Shown: positions 55,336 to 63,858 of the stretch, in pieces
Layout: each line of letters starts with the position of its first letter
Position numbering within the stretch: position 1 is the stretch's first letter
Origin: Alteromonadales bacterium alter-6D02
GTDB lineage: Bacteria > Pseudomonadota > Gammaproteobacteria > Enterobacterales > Psychrobiaceae
DNA: 64,000 bases
Reading direction: 5' to 3'
Assembly (NCBI GenBank): GCA_002835545.1
Contig: PIZK01000029.1
Coordinates: 25,753 to 89,752 of the forward strand
Made by a program: the position numbers and the translations under genes
The notes under the pieces: generated by a model
What the model saw: the letters and a program-made list of their open reading frames with translations, nothing else
What the model was told of the DNA's origin: nothing
Database searches by the model: none

Positions 55336-56208
55336 ATGATTGATCTCAAACATTTACCTTCACAACAAGTAAGCAGATTAAGGTACATAGAGTTTTGCCT
55401 TAGGTTTCTAGGTAGCTTTACCAGAGCTGACCTTATTAAAAAGTTTGGGATAGGAACTGCGGCGGCAAGTAGAGATATTGCTGAATATAAAAATTTGATG
55501 CCAAACAACATCTCTGATTCATCAAATTCAAAAAACTATTTCTTAAGTGAGGATTGGAAAGAGTTATTCAAATTCAAATCTTCAGAGGTTTTAGCTCAAC
55601 TCACAGGAAATGAAATCCAAGCTAATACAAAGTCTTATATATCGAGTGAAGTGATCGATATTATTGATGAACCTAATATTGAGGTTGTTACAGCTACAAC
55701 TAAAGGAATTCTTCAACGAGCTCCTATTAAATGTGAGTATTTCTCCAACTCTAGTGGTGCAAGTGAAAAAATACTAATTCCACACTCTTACATGTTTAAT
55801 GGTTCAAGGTGGCACTTAAGGGCTTATGATAGAACAAAAGGTAGATTTGCTGATTTTGTAATTTCTAGATTTAGAAGCGCTCATACTATTGAAGAACCAG
55901 TCTTACCTAAAGAATTTCAAAACGAAGATGTTCAATGGAATCGTCAAGTCGATTTAGAAATTATTCCTCACCCTAGCTTAAAAGATCCAAGCGGCGTTTT
56001 AAATGAGTTCAACATGACAGACGGCATACTTCGCAAACGAGTACGAGCATCATCAGTTGGTTACTTACTTCAAAAGTTATACGTTGATTGCTCAAAAGAC
56101 CCTATTGTAGAAGAACATTACTTTAGATTAAAACTTAAGAATCGCTTGGCATTATACGGAGTAGAAGGTCTCCATCTAACTCCTAATTTTGATGGATTTA
56201 ATGATTAA
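55336..56208 (+). CDS. WYL-domain transcriptional repressor (BrxR/CapW-like)
   Basis: The 290-residue protein has an N-terminal winged helix ('RLRYIEFCLRFLGSFTRADLIKKFGIGTAAASRDIAEYK', residues about 11-49). A central WYL domain follows ('LIPHSYMFNGSRWHLRAYDRTKGRFADFVISRF', about 143-176) and then a C-terminal WCX-like domain. Length and sequence are as in BrxR and CapW, which repress BREX, CBASS and other defence operons until infection. It is divergent from the DUF2188/helicase-nuclease operon over 229 bases, and so is the likely switch of that system. Confidence 0.87.
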   Translation: MIDLKHLPSQQVSRLRYIEFCLRFLGSFTRADLIKKFGIGTAAASRDIAEYKNLMPNNISDSSNSKNYFLSEDWKELFKFKSSEVLAQLTGNEIQANTKSYISSEVIDIIDEPNIEVVTATTKGILQRAPIKCEYFSNSSGASEKILIPHSYMFNGSRWHLRAYDRTKGRFADFVISRFRSAHTIEEPVLPKEFQNEDVQWNRQVDLEIIPHPSLKDPSGVLNEFNMTDGILRKRVRASSVGYLLQKLYVDCSKDPIVEEHYFRLKLKNRLALYGVEGLHLTPNFDGFND

Positions 56209-56266
56209 CTTTTTAGTTAGTTGTATTAGCTAACTGTTGATACAACTAACTATTCATTTATCAACA

Positions 56267-56662
56267 TCATATCAATTTAAACGCTTTAGTGAAGTTTTTA
56301 GGGTGTTGATGAAACCTAACGTGGCCTTTGGCATTCAATCGTTTTCGTATTTGTCTGAAAGGTGGCGTGATATAACCCCAGTTACCAACTCTTGAAAAAT
56401 AAATGACGTAATCAATTTTTGCGTCACCCCATTTATTTTCTACTAGAATTTCTTCATCATTGGTTTCAATTGATTTAACTTGGATGCGATAAAAATCATC
56501 GCCATCAGAGATAACAAAATCGGTTTTTAAACCATGATCTATCATGGGAAGAAAAACATCCCAACCATCATTGAGCAGCCAGCTTGCTGCTAGAGTTTCA
56601 TATGAAAGACTTTTGTAATGTTTTAAAGATTGGTTTGCTGGAGTTGAGTTTTTTACAGGCAT
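56267..56662 (-). CDS. PD-(D/E)XK endonuclease of the I-Ssp6803I type, copy B
   Basis: This 131-residue protein differs from copy A (33672-34067) at about seven positions and keeps Glu22, Asp48 and Gln61-x-Lys63. It lies between the WYL gene, which converges on it, and the reverse transcriptase operon, with the structured RNA on its upstream side. Finding the same nuclease plus RNA module twice within 23 kb suggests that it moves or duplicates as a unit. Its biochemical target is not known. Confidence 0.75.
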   Translation of the reverse strand: MPVKNSTPANQSLKHYKSLSYETLAASWLLNDGWDVFLPMIDHGLKTDFVISDGDDFYRIQVKSIETNDEEILVENKWGDAKIDYVIYFSRVGNWGYITPPFRQIRKRLNAKGHVRFHQHPKNFTKAFKLI

Positions 56663-56674
56663 AGTTATATCCGA

Positions 56675-56890
56675 TATAAATTAATGCCGCAGGCCAGTAG
56701 GGACCTCTATATGCTGCGAACCCGGTATCGTACTTGATTACCGCCAATTTAATATCACCATACAACCTAAAGGGTTTGTATCTAATAGAAAGGCTGCCAG
56801 CCTTGCAATTTCCCGTCACGGGTATCATGCATAAATACTATTATCAGACGTAACCGCCTGTGATAAAGCTTGAATATAAATTAGCAAAAG
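56675..56890 (-). ncRNA. structured RNA upstream of the nuclease, copy B
   Basis: The same four hairpins as in copy A are present: ATACAA/TTGTAT at 56760-56781, AAGGCT 56790-56795 with AGCCTT 56799-56804, a TGCA stem with CCC/GGG inside, and TTATCA 56841-56846 with TGATAA 56861-56866. In the second hairpin one more pair closes (T-A) and the loop shrinks. In the fourth the tip pair changes from T-A to G-C. These changes preserve pairing, which supports a real RNA. Confidence 0.6.
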
Positions 56891-57115
56891 ATGAGATTAT
56901 CTTCAACCCTTACACTTAAAGTAAGTACAATCCGCACTAATTTACTTGTCTCTTGCCGTTCACCGTGAAGAACAAATAAAAGATAAGGATGATTCAAAAT
57001 TTGTTATGCCAATGACCTTGCCAATATGGGAAAGATATTGACTGTTCTCGAAATCAAATTTTTTAAGTAATCGAGATCTACTTTCTTTAATGGTAATTTT
57101 GTTCAAATAACAAAA
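56891..57115. other. gap between the nuclease/RNA module and the reverse transcriptase
   Basis: No gene is seen. The stretch is AT-rich. A near-palindromic ATTTTGTTCAAATAACAAAAT just before the reverse transcriptase stop could act as a weak terminator for the leftward operon (minus strand). Confidence 0.35.
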
Positions 57116-58579
57116 TTAAGTTTCTGAGCCAAAACCTTCAATATTTCTTAATAGCTTTAATCTATCAATAATGGATTGATACTTTTGTATATTCTTTGGG
57201 CTATCACCGTTTCTAAAGCTTTTGAGATAGTTCAAGTGACCGTAAAGCTTTGGTAAAAGTTCAACGCTCCTTTCGATCTCAGCCCTATGAAAAAGCGCTC
57301 GCACCTCTTTTCTATGTTTTCTTGTTGGCCTTAATTCACCATTATTTATTGCAACACCAGTAACAATTTGGCAACTATTAAAACTAATAATTCGGGTTTT
57401 ACCCTTATTTATTATTAACCCAAATGAACCTAACTCTTCCGTTATTAATTTCTCCATCTTTTTAAGTGCATCATAATCGTCAGAACCTATAGTTAAATCA
57501 TCTGCATACCTGCTATAACTAAGGCTATTTTCAGCACAATATTTAGAAATGTAATCATCAAATTCATACAAATGAGAGTTTGAAATAATTGGGCTAGTAG
57601 GTGCGCCTTGAGGTAACGAACCATTTAACGTTACAAGTTTTGCAAATAAAATTGCAAGGTGAGGAGAAATTGAGTTTTCTGTGAAACATTGCACTACTTG
57701 TTTTATAGAAATATTATCGAAAAATGACTCAATATCCATACACAAAATAAATTTTTTATTGATATGCGCATTCGCATTATCTTTGATCGATTTGTTTTTG
57801 CGATATGAATAACAACTTTCATGTTGCTTAAGTCGTAAGAGGAAGTAGTCTAAGATCCAATACTGAACTGTTTTCAAGAATGCTCTTGGCGCACATATAA
57901 CTCTCACGCCTTTCCCTGATTTTTTAGGTATTTCAAAATATCGATAATACTTTTGTGTATTACTACAAAAATCTTTTAACAAGTAAGAGCTAACACCAAT
58001 TAATTCAGAGGTTGTAAGAATGGCATGGTCAAGATTGTCAAACTTACTAGGTATGCTATTCGCACTGTAGAAATTTAGATTTATTGAGTTTAAGGGTGCT
58101 TCTGGTTTTGAACCAATATTTAATTGCAAATATACCCTAGGCCATAAATTTCTCTGGATTTGGGGTTGGGGCCCCGGGGACAGAGAAATTTCTGGCCTAG
58201 GGGATACTTTTGTGCTTGAGCTTGCTTGTTTAAGTGGTGATGCACCACCCGAATTTCTTTCAGAAGCACCCTTACCACTAAAATTAACATCCCTTGTTGA
58301 TTTCAGCAAGTAAAGTCGCTCCTTATCTTTTAGCGCTCTAAGTTTGTTACCTAGAAACTCATCACCTTCATGAGTGATACTGTATAGCTTGTTTTTTTTC
58401 GATACACATCTTATATAGTCTTCATCTAAAAGCTTTTGGGCTGTTATCTGCATATCAAACTCTTTATTTGATTGCTTCAAAAGCACCTGAAGAATAAAGT
58501 TCTGGACCTCTTCTGGGGTTGCTGGTTGGATCACTCCAAGACCCCAAATGAAAGCTTTAAGGTTTAATTCACTACTCAT
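57116..58579 (-). CDS. retron-type reverse transcriptase with N-terminal winged-helix-like domain
   Basis: The 487-residue protein has a winged-helix-like N-terminus (about 1-100), a Ser/Pro-rich linker (about 105-150) and a reverse transcriptase domain. Visible motifs are the retron-specific 'DNANAHINKKFILCMDIESFF' (NAxxH), 'LPQGAPTSPIISN', the catalytic 'YSRYADDLTIGS', and 'QIVTGVAIN' (the VTG motif that binds the retron RNA). It would copy a structured RNA into multicopy DNA. The ATG at 58579 overlaps the protease stop as ATGA and has GGGGAG upstream; the ATG at 58597 is less likely. It is the third gene of the operon. Confidence 0.88.
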   Translation of the reverse strand: MSSELNLKAFIWGLGVIQPATPEEVQNFILQVLLKQSNKEFDMQITAQKLLDEDYIRCVSKKNKLYSITHEGDEFLGNKLRALKDKERLYLLKSTRDVNFSGKGASERNSGGASPLKQASSSTKVSPRPEISLSPGPQPQIQRNLWPRVYLQLNIGSKPEAPLNSINLNFYSANSIPSKFDNLDHAILTTSELIGVSSYLLKDFCSNTQKYYRYFEIPKKSGKGVRVICAPRAFLKTVQYWILDYFLLRLKQHESCYSYRKNKSIKDNANAHINKKFILCMDIESFFDNISIKQVVQCFTENSISPHLAILFAKLVTLNGSLPQGAPTSPIISNSHLYEFDDYISKYCAENSLSYSRYADDLTIGSDDYDALKKMEKLITEELGSFGLIINKGKTRIISFNSCQIVTGVAINNGELRPTRKHRKEVRALFHRAEIERSVELLPKLYGHLNYLKSFRNGDSPKNIQKYQSIIDRLKLLRNIEGFGSET

Positions 58580-59823
58580 GCTATTCTCCCCAAGCATGTG
58601 TGAAGACTGGAAATTCCAGATATAACTTCTTTAATCATCGAATCATTAAAATTACTAAATTCGTAAACACGGGCTTTGATCTTATCTTCCGCGAATTTAA
58701 AAGGGCCTTCCTTAATAAAGTTTTGAGTAGTTATAACGCTATCTTCATAGAAGATATAAACTTCCTTATTTTTTCTACTATTAAAAATGGAGCTAGAGAG
58801 TAAAGATAACTGAGAAAAAGTTGAGTGATCATCTGCGATAATAACTAGGGAGCTGCACTCTTCGGACTCTATAAAATCTTGTTCTTCAAGATGAGGATAT
58901 GTGCCAGTTGGTACTAAACGCCCCTTGCCACCACCAACTGAATATCTAATTTTTTCTTGTGTAAACTCTTGTATTAATTGAGAGTATATAGTTTTAGCTG
59001 TATCACTTGAGCTAATATCACTAGGTGCGCAAACCAATACTTTATATCTTTTATCAGATACTTGATTTAACAGCTCTTTTGCAAGCTCAATTCGTGCAGC
59101 TTCTGAATTTAAGGGTGAATTATGATGCAAATTACGATGAAATTTCTTAACACTGCTATTTATGGCAGCATCTTCCCAAATAGTCCCAATCGCTCTAACA
59201 CTAACAAGGTCGATCTCAGAATTCACACTAATGTTAGGTATTTCCTTAACAATACCCTGTAAAAATAGTTCTCCGTTATACTCGTAGAACAAACCAGAGC
59301 CTGATACTCCTTTATATTGGCTAGCACCTGCTGCACCTAGATTTATATTATGAAATTTACTTTTATTCACCTCAACACTATATTGGAAGTCAGTTTCATT
59401 TCCTGCAAACTTTATATCACCTATTGCTTGTGCTCGATCATCAAGTTCGGGGTAAACACAAACCTTTGAATTGGCTAAATAATTATTATCTTTTACTTCC
59501 AATAGACTTAGTTCAAAAAATGAAAGGTTAGTTTCATCATCAACTTTTCTAATTTGTACAATTGATAAGTCTGTATCTTTTGCGTTTTCTACAGTACCAA
59601 GGATATTAACTAACTTATAAATATGAGAATTAACTTCCACTTTTAATTCTATTAGTTCATGTCGAAGTCCACTCCAATCATCGTTATAAAGAACATGACC
59701 ACATGTAATGATATAAAGATCATTTCCTTTTTTACATGGAACACAACTTCCTAATATAGACTTAGTATCAACCGTCTTGATATGCCCGACTAAAGCTTTT
59801 TTGTATTCTTCTAATATTGACAC
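58576..59823 (-). CDS. trypsin-like serine protease with C-terminal Rossmann-like domain
   Basis: The 415-residue protein has a chymotrypsin-fold triad: His in 'YIITCGHVLY' (near residue 42), Asp in 'AKDTDLSIVQI' (near 84) and Ser in 'YKGVSGSGLFY' (near 172). The second half (about 255-400; 'RYKVLVCAPSDISSS', 'CSSLVIIADDHSTF') is Rossmann-like, possibly TIR- or SLOG-related. It has no signal peptide, so it acts in the cytoplasm. It starts at a GTG that shares one base with the upstream MBL stop and ends in an ATGA overlap with the reverse transcriptase. Confidence 0.83.
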   Translation of the reverse strand: MSILEEYKKALVGHIKTVDTKSILGSCVPCKKGNDLYIITCGHVLYNDDWSGLRHELIELKVEVNSHIYKLVNILGTVENAKDTDLSIVQIRKVDDETNLSFFELSLLEVKDNNYLANSKVCVYPELDDRAQAIGDIKFAGNETDFQYSVEVNKSKFHNINLGAAGASQYKGVSGSGLFYEYNGELFLQGIVKEIPNISVNSEIDLVSVRAIGTIWEDAAINSSVKKFHRNLHHNSPLNSEAARIELAKELLNQVSDKRYKVLVCAPSDISSSDTAKTIYSQLIQEFTQEKIRYSVGGGKGRLVPTGTYPHLEEQDFIESEECSSLVIIADDHSTFSQLSLLSSSIFNSRKNKEVYIFYEDSVITTQNFIKEGPFKFAEDKIKARVYEFSNFNDSMIKEVISGISSLHTCLGRIA

Positions 59824-60743
59824 TACAGTTCTACATCCTGTTGAAATATAAAAGTTAAGCTATCTAGCTCAGCATTATATTTTTGCATGTAACGTTGCCT
59901 AATAATACCTTCAATTGGATAGTTAAGATAAATATTAAATTCACAGCCCTTTTCCCTTGCCCGGTTGGAAAGTAATTTTATAGTTTCAGGATCTGGATGT
60001 TCGTACTTATTACTATTTGTTGAAATGATATAATCATTACAATCAATAAGTTCTAATAAACCTGCATTAGTATTATGTTTGCTGCCATGGTGGGAAAGTT
60101 TAACTAAATCAAACTTATACTCTTCAAACTCTTTTAAGGACTCTTTTACATCATCAGCATGTGAATCCCCTAACATGAGTACCTTTTTTTGAGCATATTC
60201 AATTATTAAACATACGGAAGCTTTGTTTATGATATCCCCGTTGTTTTTCTGAGATTTTAGATAATCATAATCACCCTTTACTTCATCCCAAGTCCTGCTT
60301 AAGTCCCAATTATCGCACAGTTTTTGGCAAAGACTTTGGGTTGGGAGTATTGGAGTGATTTTCAAACCTTCAATTTCAATCGGAACGCTATCTTTTGTTA
60401 CAGGAAGAAAGTCGGTACCTCTTTGCTGTAGCATTTTTTGAAGCGTATCACCATGCTCATACCTTACTTCACTGCCATTGTAGTTACTTGCTAAGTCAGG
60501 GTTATTCATAAAAAAGGTACAGTTTGAAATATCAATTTCTGGTTGTTTGATTAAATTAATGACTCCGCCAATATGATCATAATCTACATGAGTTACAAAT
60601 ACCGCTCTTAAATTATTTCCTTGTACCTTTCTTTGTATCTCACCATATGTATTAGGCATTCCGCCATCAATCAGTAGATTGTTTTCTTTCCACTTGATAA
60701 CAAAAGAGTCACCTGTCATTGCTTTCAAAGACGATACGATCAT
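59823..60743 (-). CDS. MBL-fold hydrolase (ComEC-like) of the retron-type operon
   Basis: The protein has about 306 residues and the metallo-beta-lactamase signature 'FVTHVDYDHIGG' near residue 62. It also has 'VLMLGDSHADDV' and 'DLVKLSHHGSKHNTNAGL', as in the ComEC-type hydrolase domains and the MBL subunits of conflict systems. It lacks a signal peptide. I prefer the ATG at 60743 (MIVSSLKAMTGDSF); a GTG at 60785 would add 14 hydrophobic residues. It is the first gene of the MBL/protease/reverse transcriptase operon. An MBL and a trypsin-like protease also accompany the STAND NTPase of type 1 AVAST. Confidence 0.82.
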   Translation of the reverse strand: MIVSSLKAMTGDSFVIKWKENNLLIDGGMPNTYGEIQRKVQGNNLRAVFVTHVDYDHIGGVINLIKQPEIDISNCTFFMNNPDLASNYNGSEVRYEHGDTLQKMLQQRGTDFLPVTKDSVPIEIEGLKITPILPTQSLCQKLCDNWDLSRTWDEVKGDYDYLKSQKNNGDIINKASVCLIIEYAQKKVLMLGDSHADDVKESLKEFEEYKFDLVKLSHHGSKHNTNAGLLELIDCNDYIISTNSNKYEHPDPETIKLLSNRAREKGCEFNIYLNYPIEGIIRQRYMQKYNAELDSLTFIFQQDVEL

Positions 60744-60993
60744 AAAAAAATTGAGGTTAAGTGATATATGAATTAATAATCTCACAGATTTAAGATATTG
60801 TTAATCCATTAAAAGTTATTAATTTTTTATACAGGCCATTCCTAGAGAGGCGTGTTTTCATTTCGTTAATTGATCATATCGCCATTCTTGTATAGGGAAT
60901 TAAAACTGCCAAATATAATAGCTGTTTTAAAAAGTAATAAACGATCAAAATGAACTAGGTAGTTACTTTAAAGTTTTTAGATTAAACCACCTA

Positions 60994-61259
60994 GCTTGAA
61001 GCTCATCAGCTATAGCTGCTATGGATGTTTTCGACGCGGTGCGTCGGTACCTCACTTCAAAGAAATGAGAAAAAGGCCATAAACTTACACTTCTAGTTCA
61101 GAAAAATAATTATCGGTAATATTTAATTTTTATTGTTCTCAATTATATAAGGAGCCCCGATTTTAAAAAATTTACAGTTGAAGAAGTAAAAAGATTTAAC
61201 TTCAAAGCAAAATACCAAATTTAAATTTGTTACAGAGTTTTGTGCTAGATTTTCAAGGC
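60994..61259 (-). ncRNA. candidate retron msr-msd RNA upstream of the MBL/protease/RT operon (copy A)
   Basis: On the minus strand GCCTTGAA (61259-61252) can pair with TTCAAGC (61000-60994), leaving one bulged base, and is followed by AGC at 61245-61243 as expected for a retron branch site. Inside are the hairpins CTCATTTC-TTT-GAAGTGAG (61069-61051) and CGACGC-ACC-GCGTCG (61046-61032), enclosed by ATGG/CCAT. The span (266 bases) and parts match copy B at 45901-46168. Position directly upstream of a retron-type operon makes this the best candidate for its template RNA. The stretch 60744-60993 holds nothing else recognised. Confidence 0.6.
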
Positions 61260-61281
61260 TTAACAGAACGTTGCAATTAGC

Positions 61282-61629
61282 TTAAAAACTCTCATTATTC
61301 CCCTCATTTATGATTAAATGACTAAGCCTATTGATAAGCTCTGGCTGCATATACCGATAAATATCATCAATATTGAGGACTTCAACTTTTTGAAGGTAAT
61401 GTTTTCCTGCATACTTTGAAATCCTGTCAGCATGCATAGGTTCCATTACAAAAATTTTATCTGCCCAATTTAATAAATCGACTGTACAAAGCGTACTGCC
61501 ATATTGTTTGCAATATTTCTCACTCAAGCCAGCCGACTTGAATTCAAAATCAGGGTGCTGTTTTTTGAAATAATCTTCAGCAGTCCGAGAACGGTGCATG
61601 TTCGCTGTACACAAGAAAAGAATATTCAT
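61282..61629 (-). CDS. low-molecular-weight tyrosine phosphatase-like protein
   Basis: The 115-residue protein begins MNILFLCTANMHRSRTAEDYF, which holds the CX5R phosphatase loop (Cys7 to Arg13) followed by Ser. It matches the small COG4551-type predicted protein tyrosine phosphatases. It would act in the cytoplasm on an unknown phosphoprotein. Its ATG follows the TAG of the preceding gene without a gap, so it belongs to the TniQ operon. It is the last gene there and is followed by the retron-like RNA. Confidence 0.78.
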   Translation of the reverse strand: MNILFLCTANMHRSRTAEDYFKKQHPDFEFKSAGLSEKYCKQYGSTLCTVDLLNWADKIFVMEPMHADRISKYAGKHYLQKVEVLNIDDIYRYMQPELINRLSHLIINEGNNESF

Positions 61630-61845
61630 CTACGAAAAATCTCCTGTTTTCATACGAATCAACATTCCCAACACCTCATTAACCCCCTCATCTGAACCTA
61701 ATAATGATAAAGGCGAAACACCACCTAGCGGCACTTTTGGCCTAACTAACCAATCCTCAACCATACCTTCATTACCTTTAAATAAATTCATCAGTTCATC
61801 AATTACCTGTTGTGGTATTTCGACACCTTGAATTGTTTTCTTCAT
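61630..61845 (-). CDS. small protein with MbcA/ParS-type antitoxin-like domain
   Basis: The 71-residue protein contains 'VEDWLVRPKVPLGGVSPLSLLGSDEGVNEVLGMLIRMKTG', which follows the MbcA/ParS toxin-binding pattern ('WL..PN..LGG..P..LL....G...V...L..I..G'). Such domains usually sit in antitoxins of RES/NADase systems, but no RES toxin gene is adjacent. Its ATG overlaps the TniQ stop as ATGA. The partner may be the phosphatase-like gene that follows directly. Confidence 0.65.
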   Translation of the reverse strand: MKKTIQGVEIPQQVIDELMNLFKGNEGMVEDWLVRPKVPLGGVSPLSLLGSDEGVNEVLGMLIRMKTGDFS

Positions 61846-63293
61846 GATTTATTCCTTTTATGCCATGGTTGCTTCGGTGGTAAATGACGGTATAGCCACT
61901 TTTTGTCGTACCTAAATAGCCAGTTGTAATGTACAGACGCAGCCTTTTGGATTGCATGCCTTGTATTAAGTGATTCATTTCTCATTGCAATGAGTAGCTT
62001 AGCTCTGCGGATATAACGCTTCATCCAATATCGGCGCTTAAAACGAGCTTCTACAACATCAGGGTTTTGGGAGAGAATTTGCTCTACAGCCCCTACTGAG
62101 AAACCCATATCTATCGATATAGACTTAGTTTTTTCATAGCGCTTTAACTTTTCAAGAATCAGTATTCTTTCGCCCTCAAAAATACACTGCTCTCGCCTAT
62201 CGATTTTAATATTATTTACAACCGCAATTTGCTTTACTTTCCCAACACTAAGGCTACTGCTTCTACTTGCTTCGCGTAAACTATGTCCTTTTCTCAAAGC
62301 ATTAAGCGCTTCATTTTCATTATCATCAAATTCGTGCTCTGTAACTGTTTTTGGCTTAGTTCTATAATCAAAAACACTTTGTTCAAACATCAAAAGTTCT
62401 TCCATACTTTCAAATAGCATGGCAATAATCAAAATGTGCTTTATTGGGTGGTGCTGTGATTCAGAATGATAGAATATACTTGCAGGAAATGTACTTGATT
62501 TTCCTAGTTCAAATATATGTTCAATGGCTTCATCATCCATCACTGGAGCCCAGAAGCCTTCAAGTAAAGTTCTAAGCCCAGTTTGATTAACAGAAAGAGA
62601 TTCAGAAGCTAAACCAATATTTAAAAGCTTGTAACGATAAATATCGGCAAGCCTTTCCCCATCTAATTGATGAAAACTATTAGCCAACAAATATTCAGTC
62701 ACTTTAGCCAACTTTAAGGACTCAGGGCTTGCAATAGTCAATACAGAACTATTTGGGTCTTGAGGAGGTAATTGAAGGGTTCTACGTTGCTTTACGTAAG
62801 GTATTAATTTTAGCCCATGCTTAACGCATGCAGATACTCCAGGTAACTGATGCGTAACATGCCAATATGCAACACCTTTATTTTCAATGTCACACTTTGT
62901 ACATTTAGGGCAATAAAGTAATTCACTTGTATCATTAACTCTATTGGCTGTAATAGACAGGTACTTATGAATACGTTTAGTATCACCGGAGTAAATTAAG
63001 GATAAGACTTTTTGATAATTACTCTCACAGACGAAGCTTCGAAAAAACGGAATTATAGTATGTTCATTTAATAGCTTATGAGCATTGATGCCCGATAGTT
63101 CCTCAAGTTCAGGGATAAAACTTGGGAATGTAGAGTCAACCTGCTTACCTCTACTCCCCAAAAATTCAGTTAGAATTCGCCCTAGGTAGGGTTTTGGTGT
63201 ATCAATAACCCAACGAGAAACCCAGCTATATAAAGTCTCACCTTCAAATAATGCCGGGCAATATTGAGCTAAGTCCTTATTCATCGGGCTCAT
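61842..63293 (-). CDS. TniQ/TnsD-family target-selection protein
   Basis: The 483-residue protein opens with 'YCPALFEGETLYSWVSRWV', the TniQ start. It has the zinc-binding 'YCPKCTKCDIENKGVAYWHVTHQLPGVSACVKHGLKLI' (about residues 127-165, split over two zinc knuckles) and two helix-turn-helix-like stretches in the C-terminal half, as in TnsD. Tn7-like transposons use TniQ/TnsD to choose the insertion site. No tnsA, tnsB or tnsC gene is in the window. It overlaps the upstream TniQ fragment and the downstream ParS-like gene, so the four form one operon. Confidence 0.85.
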   Translation of the reverse strand: MSPMNKDLAQYCPALFEGETLYSWVSRWVIDTPKPYLGRILTEFLGSRGKQVDSTFPSFIPELEELSGINAHKLLNEHTIIPFFRSFVCESNYQKVLSLIYSGDTKRIHKYLSITANRVNDTSELLYCPKCTKCDIENKGVAYWHVTHQLPGVSACVKHGLKLIPYVKQRRTLQLPPQDPNSSVLTIASPESLKLAKVTEYLLANSFHQLDGERLADIYRYKLLNIGLASESLSVNQTGLRTLLEGFWAPVMDDEAIEHIFELGKSSTFPASIFYHSESQHHPIKHILIIAMLFESMEELLMFEQSVFDYRTKPKTVTEHEFDDNENEALNALRKGHSLREASRSSSLSVGKVKQIAVVNNIKIDRREQCIFEGERILILEKLKRYEKTKSISIDMGFSVGAVEQILSQNPDVVEARFKRRYWMKRYIRRAKLLIAMRNESLNTRHAIQKAASVHYNWLFRYDKKWLYRHLPPKQPWHKRNKS

Positions 63294-63858
63294 CTCCCAT
63301 AACCAATTTCAAAAACTCATGCTCTAAGCCAAGAGACTTGAGCATTAATAACAAACTAATAGGTGGAACCTTGTTACCTCGATAAACCGTAGTGACAATA
63401 TTTAATAACTTTTGATTTGGTTTTAATATCGATAACTTATCACGATTAAAATATGCCTCTATTACGCCATCATTAAGCCATTGGTTGAAGTCCAGCTGCA
63501 TATTAGTAACATCTTTGCGTAACGATAAAGGAAGGTTTCTAGGTAAAGAATTAAAACCCAATTGACACCTCATCAGGCCAATAAGTGACTCAATGGGAAC
63601 AGCGGAGGTACTTTGTTGAAGATATAAACTTATAGATTCAATCCAATTAATCAATACTGAAGTGGGTAACTCTTTTGCTACCCACACACTATTACATGCA
63701 GGACACAACCCGTCATGAGGCGGTAACCAGAACCTTTGAAATGTTTGAAAATTAAAGCCACAGTCAGCGCAAGTCGTTTGTAGAGTGCAACCGTGCTTAT
63801 AACATTTAAGTAGCGTTGGAACTTGGTGGTTGGTATGCCAAAAGGTCGTGCCATAGCA
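63277..63858 (-). pseudogene. N-terminally truncated second TniQ protein
   Basis: The minus-strand frame from 63858 reads 'CYGTTFWHTNHQVPTLLKCYKHGCTL', then 'TCADCGFNFQTFQRFWLPPH' and 'LCPACNSVWVAKELP'. These are TniQ zinc knuckles and the conserved W..(N/T)HQ.P stretch. The first 120 or so residues are missing, and a stop precedes the frame. It may restart at an internal ATG, for example near 63708. It abuts an EamA gene fragment at about 63858, so the start was lost in a rearrangement. Confidence 0.75.
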
